From the NCBI GenBank assembly GCA_025201365.1, contig JAIXMF010000002.1:496001-560000 (forward strand): 64,000 bases of DNA, given 5' to 3'. The DNA is from Syncephalis plumigaleata. Its lineage: Eukaryota > Zoopagomycota > Zoopagomycetes > Zoopagales > Piptocephalidaceae. Positions 56,676 to 64,000 of the stretch are shown here, piece after piece; the stretch's first letter is position 1, and each line of letters begins with the position of its first letter. Under the pieces are notes generated by a model. That model was not told the DNA's origin, ran no database searches, and saw only the letters and a program-made list of their open reading frames with translations. A program made the translations under genes and the position numbers.

Positions 56676-57627
56676 CGAGAGCGACACCAACTATAATGTA
56701 AAAATACTTTCTCGTAAACATGGTGGTGTTTTCACTACATTTGATGTTCCAGGACGATATCGAGTGACGACAATTGAAGGGAAATGGGCATTATTAGTGA
56801 ACACATCACAAGAATTAGTCAATAATTCGGTAATTGTAAAAGGTAAGAGTACTAGTTGTACAATGATGCCATATAACTAGTACTAATAATCAATGAATTT
56901 AGTGGATATAATGGTATTCGATATAGATAATAGTATCATGTGTCAAGGAAGCACTGGTGATACATGGAATACGGTCCATTTCTACAAAACAACCAATAAT
57001 ACGGCAATAGTATACACGGCAAGACTAGTCAAAGATGATGTGGGTCGTATTGAATGGGCATTATACGAGTTCTCGAGTAATAATCCTGTTGTACAATTGC
57101 GAAGTGGCTGGTTCCAACTACGTGAGACGATGTCAACTGATTGGCTATTGGTGTATAATTCGCATGATTCGCATATGATAATTGAATTACATGGTGATCC
57201 TAGTTATGATTCATACATAATGCATAGCGTAGCATCCAATGGTCAAAGCCATACTCCACGTAATTGCTACACTATATCTGACCAACATATACCCATTCCA
57301 CTATTAAGGGCTGGATACATGTATTCAATATATGATTCCAGACCAAGAAAAATATGGACAAACCTATCCTACAATGACGATCAAGTATTACAAATACCGG
57401 GCACAGATTACATCAGAAATTTTATTGGAGATCTCTATGTGTTTATTACAAAAGAGCATAATCATGTATACAATCAGTTGCTTGTAGACATCAATACAAA
57501 GGAATTAATCCGCGAATTGGAAGCACCTAACATAAATGGGGATTTGAAAATTGATGCAATGTTTGGTACGATATGTAATCCATCTGACAGTGATGAGCTA
57601 GTGATAGAAGAATATGGTGAGCTCTAA
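56003..57627 (+). CDS. F-box-type protein with propeller-like C-terminus
   Basis: The N-terminus CRLLVCLNSLPFQDQRVFRN, LLRLSACCRSLRSSIRNDKA and LWQERYHRAF is F-box-like (LP..., C+SLR, LWQERY). The rest has repeated strands such as NNWRFGRYKTTRINME, NDRIFITQRDCSD, GDHYIAVSPRIIE, GKWALLVNTSQE, MVFDIDNSIMC, PGTDYIRNFIGDLYVFITKE, suggesting a beta-propeller. An intron lies at about 56844-56902 (GTAAGA...TACTAATAATC...TTTAG), which removes three in-frame stops. At the A-run 56575-56580 one A seems missing; the related copy at 63890 has one more base there and reads through in frame. Same family as 38274-40000. F-box proteins usually act in SCF ubiquitin ligases; the target is unknown. Confidence 0.65.
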
Positions 57628-57845
57628 CAAACATCAATAAATCATTATTTATTAATAAAGAGCAAAAGTTAAAGGCTAACTCTGTATATACGCCATTCAA
57701 TAGAGCAGATGCCACCATTACACACACAATATAAAATACGGTTAGAAGAGAGAACGAGTTTTTTTTACCATTTTTCTTTTTTTTTCGAGTAATCCTTCAT
57801 TCAAAAAGAAGAAAATTTGTCTTCCCTTTCTTTCTTTCTTGAATA

Positions 57846-60800
57846 ATGCCAATTGCCATGAAGCGTAAATTACACAAAGAACGCGGTGTAGAGCAAGCTA
57901 GTCAAAAGAAGAAGACAGTGGTGGAACCAGTAGTCGATACTAGTGACAATGATTATATTAGTGACGATGGCGAGGATTTAATGACAAAAGCCCAGGACTA
58001 TGAATCGGCTTCTAGTATGGATTCAGACGCTAGTGTTGAAGAGATGGACATGGATGAAGATGCTAATAGTATGAGTGATGCAGCATCCATGGATGAATCT
58101 GATGAACAAGTGTCCGACAACACGAAGGAGAGTCATGATAAAACACCTAGTAATGAGGAGATACAATCATTGCAGGATACGGTTGAACTATTCAAGTCTA
58201 ATTTATTCAAATTACAGGTAAGCTACTCTTACTCTATTATGCATATATATATATATTATATATATAGATGATGAACAATACTAATGACATCTATTAGATT
58301 GATGAAATGCTAAATGAAGTACGCATTAATTATAGAAAGGTGGAGCCATTGGAGAAGGCATTACATCAGATTAAAAGCATATTAGATTGCCATTTGGAAC
58401 ATGATGGTTATACGGTAAGTGAAGTATATGTCTCTTCTCTAGAATACTTATGCTAATTATCTCTGATATGCATATAGCTCAATGATGCTATTCGTCGTCT
58501 AGATCGTGATCATGTTAAAATACCCTTCCCTGAACCTAAACCCAATGATAGTATTCAGTATACATTTGCATGGAAACGACCAGCAGCCATTCATCTAGTA
58601 GGCAGTTATGCCATCAAAGCCATCGCTAAGAATAGACATGGATTCAATGTGGATATAGCGGTTGAGATGCCTAAGGTAAGCATTCTACTAATACTGCTAC
58701 TAATACTGATCTAATAAATATGAATAGGATTTATTCACAGAAAAGGATATACTCAATTATCGATACTTTCATAAACGTGCCTATTACTTGGCAGAGATGG
58801 CATCTGCATTGAAGCGTGCCTCACCCACCTCGTTAGCCGTTCATTTATCGTATACATTTATCGATAATGATCCACGTCGACCCATCCTCGTATTAACGGG
58901 TAATGGCAAGGGTGGCGACACTGATATCTCGTCATTAGGTGGTGTATGTATTCGTATATTCCCTGCATTGAATGAATGTACATTGCCTATACGTAAATTG
59001 GCACCTGGACGTAATTGTGTAAGGCCACAATTTATAGGACAGATAAAGGAGAGCAATGAGAATGAGAATGAGCATGAGGATGCCAATCGTGCTATGATGG
59101 CAACACCACGTTATAATGCATCATTACTAGCTGATACGCTATTCAAAGAGCATCTCGCTTATTTATACGCTCAAACGAAAACATGTCCCGGTCTAGTAGA
59201 TGCATGTGCATTGGCGCGTGTCTGGTTGTATCAACGTGGATTCGGTCAGAAAGGACGTGTATTTAATGGATTTCTATGGTCGATGCTTACCGTCTATTTA
59301 TTACATGGCGGTAATGGTAAATTTAAACTAGCATCTGGATTCAGTTCCTATCAACTATTTAAAGGTACCATGGATTTCATTGCTAATCACGACTTTAAGC
59401 ATCATCCTATTATAATGAATAAGACACCACCCATGGAAGGCGAGGTAAGATATTTTAAGTAATACTATATATCTATATTAATGTACTAATTGCCTTGTTA
59501 TTATAGTTTACTGCATCAGAGTTTACTCGTCATTACAGTGTTGTGATTATTGATCCAACTCATCGACTTAATCTTGCAGCTGGCATTACACTCGCTGAAC
59601 TTGAACTGGTAAGCTAGTTTTTCTATTTATAAATGTATATATATACTAATTCATACATGTATATAGTTGCAATATGAGGCACGTCTAGCCATGGCTTGTT
59701 TCCGTGATGCCAATCGAGATACATTTGCTCCATTGTTCCTTTGTCATGTCGATGATCCACGAGTTCAGAATGACTATTCTATTCGGTAAGTAATAGGATA
59801 ATAAGCTATGTAATCATTCACTAACACATACAATATATATATATATATAATATTAGTATTCCTTTGGCTAGTATCAATCATCCAGATGTAGCAGTCAACG
59901 AAATGGATCGTGTCATTCGAGGTGAACGAGTGGCACGTCGTATTTGTCAATTACTACGACAAGGCTTGACCAATCGAGCACGTTTGGTCACGTATAGTTT
60001 CGATGTTCTCTCGTCGTGGAAGATCAATCAAGACCCTGCCTATACTGATAGGAAGCAACGCTCATTACTAATCGGTCTACTAGTGGATCCAGAACATGTG
60101 GCACGTCAAGTGGACAAGGGTCCATCGCCTGAAGATAAAGCGGCAGCCGACGAGTTCCGTCAATTGTGGGGTGACAATGCCGATTACGTCGTTTCAAGGA
60201 TGGCAGTATTGTCGAGAGTGTAGTATGGCAGAATGACGATCGTAGTCTAATTATACGCGATATGGCACTCTACCTTATACAGCGTCATTTGGGCGTATCT
60301 CCATCGAGTGTTGAGAATGAAGACACGCTATGTTTTGTTGGTACACAACTCAACGAGATGACACGTTTACCGGGACGTACGGCAAAAGTACTCGGATTAG
60401 CAACGCAAACTGCAACAACCACCACACCGACAACCACATTCCAGCCTGTTATGCTTGCCTTTAATCAATTGTCGAAACAATTGAAATCATTATCCGATCT
60501 GCCATTGGATATATCTGCCGTACTACCAGCACACGCTAGTCTCTACTATGGCACGCTATTCCCGCCACAATCGCGTACATTTACGCAATGGTCTCGTTTA
60601 CCGAGTACCGCTCGCTATTTAGAACCAATGGATATTGTATTACAATTTGAACGATCTGGTGCATGGCCTGAAGACTTGGTGGCCATACAACATATGAAGT
60701 CGGCGTTCTATCTTAAAATACGTGAACAACTCTTAGCGCTAAATACAGGCTATCGTGCTACTGTAGCGACAGCACCGACCAATATTAACCAAGAGATCAC

Positions 60801-62109
60801 TTCATTGGGCTATGTCGACATTTATACGCCTACCGGTTTCGTGTTCCGTTGTCGTATTGAGCATACACCCGAGGTGTATATACTACGTCGTCTTATTAGC
60901 GGCAAGGATACACTGTCCATCAAGTGCGACTACTACAACAAAGCGTTAACACAATACGAGCATCTTTACACGCATTGTCCGACGCATGCTCTACAATTGC
61001 AAGCACTTGGACAGCGTTATCCCGCTCTTTCCGACACATTAAGATTAACGAAACGATGGTTCGCTGCACACATGCTACTAGGTGATCATCTAACGATTAC
61101 CGATCAAGCAGTTGAACTATTATGTGCTGCTGTCTTTGTTGACGCGGCACCATGGCAACCACCAGGCACAGGTCATGCTGGATTTGCACGCGTACTACGT
61201 TTACTGCATACATGGTCATGGCAACGCGAACCATTAATCGTAGATCTAAACGAGAGTGTTACCGCGGAACAACGTGAAACCATACATCAATCATTCCAAC
61301 AACAATTAGAATCATCATCATCATCATCATTGGGTATGATCATTGCTACCGGTCAGGATCCTAGTGGTAATTGGTGGCGTGCCAATCAAATCGATGCCAT
61401 TCTTGTAGCAAGAATAAGTCAACTTGCTAAAGCTTCATATACGTGTATTGAACAAGCACTCAATGGCCATCTTAATGAACTCAAAGTAAGTAGCTTATTT
61501 ATTAGACATCATCATGACAATAACAACCTGCTAATCCTCAATGTTACTAGCGTATATTTACACCATCCATGACAGATTACGATATAGTATTGCAGCTTAA
61601 TCCGCATGCATGCCCACGCTATTTGAACGAGTTCATCCCGCTAAATCTCATTTGTCATCAACATCCACGGATGCATTCAAGAACTAGCATTATCTGAGGC
61701 CGACTACAATGTCGAGGCTATTCCCGTTGGATTTGATCCGATCGAGTGTTACTTGCAGGATTTACAAGCACATTTCGGTCGACTCGCCTACTTCTTCCAT
61801 GATCGCTACGGTGGTACTGCCATCGGTGTCGTTTGGCGTCGTCCAATGTTAACGGCCAAACCACTACGCGTTCATCTAGATTACTCTACTCGACCCATCC
61901 AGGTAAGCACGTTGTATTACTCAATAACAAATGATTGTTCAAGTAGCAATATACTAACACGATATTATTTCTAATATTTTATATCATTGTTCTAGACTAA
62001 ACAAGTAGTACCTAATCTAACGGCTATCATAGCTGAAATGCGTCGATTAGGTCAGGGTATAGTGGATCAAGTACAAGTACAACGGGATCTCGACAATATT
62101 AATAACTAA
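57846..62109 (+). CDS. UTP22: UTP22/Nrap (NOL6), small-subunit processome protein
   Basis: Component of the UTP-C module with Rrp7, needed for 18S rRNA maturation in the nucleolus. After an acidic, Ser/Asp-rich N-terminus come Nrap blocks: FKSNLFKLQIDEMLNEVRIN, FTWKRP-like FAWKRPAAIHLVGSYAIKAI, MPKDLFTEKDILNYRYFHKR, AYYLAEMASAL, SLGGVCIRIFPAL, TPRYNASLLADTLFKEHLAY, RVWLYQRGFGQKGRVFNGFL, WSMLTVYLL, YQLFKGTMDFI, IIDPTHRLNLAAGIT, LRQGLTNRARLVTYSFDVLS, FKDGSIVESVVW, KALTQYEHLYTHCPTHALQL, VELLCAAVFVDAAPWQPPGT, HPAKSHLSST, YNVEAIPVGFDPIECYLQDL, YFFHDRYGGTAIGVVWRRPM. Paired nucleotidyltransferase-like folds are known for the family. Frame requires one extra base near 60193 (TTT), 61611 and 61677 (TT). 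About nine exons. Start ATG 57846; a second ATG lies four codons on. Confidence 0.93.
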
Positions 62110-62341
62110 TAATAATAGTAATAATGCCGCGTAATCCAAGTATCTATCTATTCATCTATACGTACAAAATATAAAATTACAATCAAGCATTCTAATACTA
62201 CTATTGTCCAATCTCATCTATCTAATCTATTCATTTAAATCCACCTATTTATTCATGTATACGTATTTACTAAATGCCACTACAATAATTATAATTGATG
62301 TGACTATAGCTGAATGACTATATCGATAATGAGAGCTTCTC

Positions 62342-62820
62342 TTATTGAAGAAGTACATTGACGGCCATGGCAACACATGATAATGCTACGTAAAAGCTTA
62401 ATCGTTCACCTAGTCGAATGAAGCATATCCATTAAATAATTGCACAATAATAACAACCATTGTATATTACATACCTATTCTTGCTGCTTTCCAAAATAGA
62501 CCAAGGAATCTAGTAGTATAGTCAGTAATAATAATAATATTGAGCATAATCATCTAGTTGCTACTTACCCTTGTTTATTACGATCCAGTATAGTGGGAGC
62601 CTAAACGAATAATATAGGTTAATAAGTAAGATTCATCAGTAGTGATACTGGTGTATCTATTGACATACTTGAGCTCTAAGATAAGTACTTGTACAAATGA
62701 CAAGTAGAATCACAAATAACAAGCTTTGAAAGTTGAATAACGCCGACTATATTGAAATAGTATGCAGATTAGTATGCAAGTATGTATAGATTCTAATAAA
62801 GGTACGTGTTAAATTACCAT
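62342..62820 (-). CDS. KSH1: KISH/TMEM167 family Golgi membrane protein
   Basis: A 71-residue, two-helix membrane protein of the early secretory pathway (yeast Ksh1, animal Kish). Five coding exons: 62818-62820, 62669-62746, 62569-62600, 62475-62509 and 62342-62409. The first coding exon is the ATG alone, followed by donor GTAATT. Spliced blocks read SALFNFQSLLFVILLVICTS, TYLRAQ, APTILDRNKQG, FLGLFWKAARIGERLSFYVA and LSCVAMAVNVLLQ. These match the family end to end (SAxFNFQSLL, LDRNKxG, GxFWKxARIGER). Total 216 coding bases, exactly 72 codons with stop. No breaks. Each exon is too short to appear as a long frame, so it is easily missed. It is convergent with UTP22. Confidence 0.92.
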
Positions 62821-62929
62821 GATAAGTGTAGTTCACAATAAAGAGAAGAAAGGAATGATGTTATGTCACACTCATCATCATCATCATTATGATTTGAATT
62901 TGATTACAATTTTTGTTGTTTAATTCTTC

Positions 62930-63244
62930 GTTGTCCTTGTCCTTCATTTCTTGAACATTTAGAAGTAATGCACTTTGATGTAGTTGTGTTGGAACACCGT
63001 TTCCATTGCAAAGACTGAGAATAATCTGAATGACATTCAGACATGCTGTCATATCCCGATTCCATACACGATACTCGAATCCTTTACCTTTCATGTCATC
63101 TTTACAATTCTGATGTGTACATCTAATAGAATAATGAATGAGTATATTGTTATAGATTGTACTCATATTAAGAAGGCATGACAAGTGACAGTAGGATATC
63201 TCGTCAATAGAAATACTTGAACACCATGCTTCATTATTATCCAC
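62930..63244 (-). pseudogene. TnpB/Fanzor-like C-terminal zinc-ribbon fragment, copy B
   Basis: Second copy of the fragment at 55592-55915. It reads SIDEISYCHLSC, then RCTHQNCKDDMKGKGFEYRV and WNRDMTACLNVIQIILSLCN, keeping the canonical WNRD where copy A has WNQD. The open frame runs on to 62861 through non-homologous sequence. Again only the extreme C-terminus is present, with the same intron-like insert between the two Cys pairs. Confidence 0.5.
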
Positions 63245-63328
63245 ACTTGGTATGATTTATTTGTGTATTCTGATTAAAATAACGTCATTATTCCTCTACC
63301 CATATCGCCTTTCTTATTCCATTCCACT

Positions 63329-64000
63329 ATGTACTACTACTGCTACTACTGAAATATCGAGTAATTCCAACTCGTCTTGTAGATTACTAGTTGTCTAATA
63401 GTCTTCCATTTCATGATCAGCGTGTCTTCCGTAGTCTACTTGGTCATACAATTATTGCGTTTATCAGCATGTTGTCGCTCATTAAGAAGCAGTATTCGAA
63501 ATGATACATATTATGGCAACAACTATACCATAGGATTTCCTATCAGGAGCGTATTATGCTAAAGAAATGGATTTCGTATTATGGTGTATACGCACGGATG
63601 TCAACAATCCATGTACATCGGATAAACGAGCCGATCTACTAGAGAATGCGGACTGGTACAACACATATCGTCGACGAGTGAGCACCGAGAATAATTGGCG
63701 ATATGGACGATGCAACACCACGCATATTTATATGGAACAGGACAAGAGTAACGTATATTATAGCAAATATATTAACGATAATCGTATTTTTATCAAACAG
63801 CGAGATTGCTCAGACGGCGCATCATATCATAATTACGCTGTAGAATGTTTGCCCCATCCAAATCTTAGATCAAGCAACAGTATTGTACAAAGAAATACAT
63901 TCTCCATATCGCCAAACATTCTTTTGTTAGATACTGGTAATGAAGCTGAGTATCATTATGTCCTGGGTGACCATTATATAGCCGCATCTCCTAGGATAAT
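63329..64000 (+). pseudogene. F-box-type gene copy, 5' part, frame disrupted
   Basis: A copy of the gene at 56003, entering at an ATG and running off the window. It keeps long identical stretches (AKEMDFVLWCIRTDVNNPCT) but has several small length changes in the first 250 bp relative to copy A, for example TTT to TT and AAA to AA near 63392-63400. Later parts read cleanly and also differ by substitution (RWRYGRCN-like region, new residues before IFIKQRDCSD). It could be a pseudogene or a working copy obscured by base loss. At 63890 it has the base that copy A lacks. Confidence 0.55.

Larger units (their letters stand above)
62930..64000. repeat. segmental duplication, copy B (cut by window end)
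   Basis: Direct copy of 55597-56675, continuing past the window. UTP22 and KSH1 lie between the copies. Confidence 0.8.

Noticed and set aside
56844-56902. Apparent gene break between two F-box frames
   Set aside because: The stretch has a GTAAGA donor, a TACTAAT branch site and a TTTAG acceptor and keeps frame when removed, so it is an intron rather than a gene boundary.
6415-61680. Programmed -1 frameshifting or recoding as the reason for the many interrupted host frames
   Set aside because: Sites share no slippery heptamer, occur in unrelated housekeeping genes, cluster in parts of the window and often sit in plain homopolymers; base loss in the assembly is simpler.
1-64000. CRISPR arrays, bacterial operons, riboswitches or organellar DNA
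   Set aside because: No spaced direct repeats of the CRISPR type; genes are intron-rich, nuclear and eukaryotic; repeats found are LTRs, tandem or segmental duplications and microsatellites.

Overview
The window looks like nuclear chromosome sequence from an early-diverging, zygomycete-grade fungus. It is A+T-rich and gene-dense, with universal-code genes split by many short introns (about 45-120 nt; GT..AG, often with TACTAAT-like branch sites). Gene content is fungal/opisthokont: CTR9, CDC23, NNF1, MRE11, UTP22, YME1, TIM50, PDB1, AP-2 mu, a Ran-binding protein and KSH1. NDUFAF7 implies respiratory complex I. C-terminal TnpB/Fanzor-type zinc-ribbon fragments also fit such fungi. I cannot name a species.

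Layout. 0-5 kb: 3' end of a MINPP1-like phosphatase, a small secreted acidic protein, and a mitochondrial BCKDH/PDH-kinase-family gene. 5-12.3 kb, minus strand: a kelch-repeat membrane protein, TIM50 and PDB1. 13-18.6 kb: a whole-looking Ty3/Gypsy LTR retrotransposon with identical 500-bp LTRs, inserted within the first bases of a 5S rRNA gene that is followed 9 nt later by tRNA-Asp(GTC). 19-24.5 kb, minus strand: an unrecognised coiled-coil protein and AP-2 mu. 24.8-28.4 kb: a tandem 1.8-kb duplication, each unit carrying one secreted kinase-fold gene. 28.6-36.6 kb: CTR9 and YME1. 36.8-40 kb: two F-box-type genes. 40.4-47 kb: RanBP1, a possible RecA-fold protein and a coiled-coil/membrane protein. 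47-55.4 kb: two head-to-head pairs, NDUFAF7/MRE11 and NNF1/CDC23. 55.6-64 kb: an F-box gene next to a TnpB/Fanzor-like remnant, UTP22, KSH1, then a second copy of the remnant plus F-box unit cut by the window edge.

Most genes are housekeeping and unrelated in pathway. Several products act in mitochondria (the kinase, TIM50, PDB1, YME1, NDUFAF7). The two divergent pairs probably share promoters.

Three points stand out. The retrotransposon sits exactly at a Pol III start site. The secreted kinase-like paralogs have introns far more alike than their exons. Conserved host genes such as MRE11, CDC23 and UTP22 repeatedly lack exactly one base, often in a homopolymer, which suggests systematic base loss in the assembly rather than true pseudogenes; coordinates of these genes span such spots.
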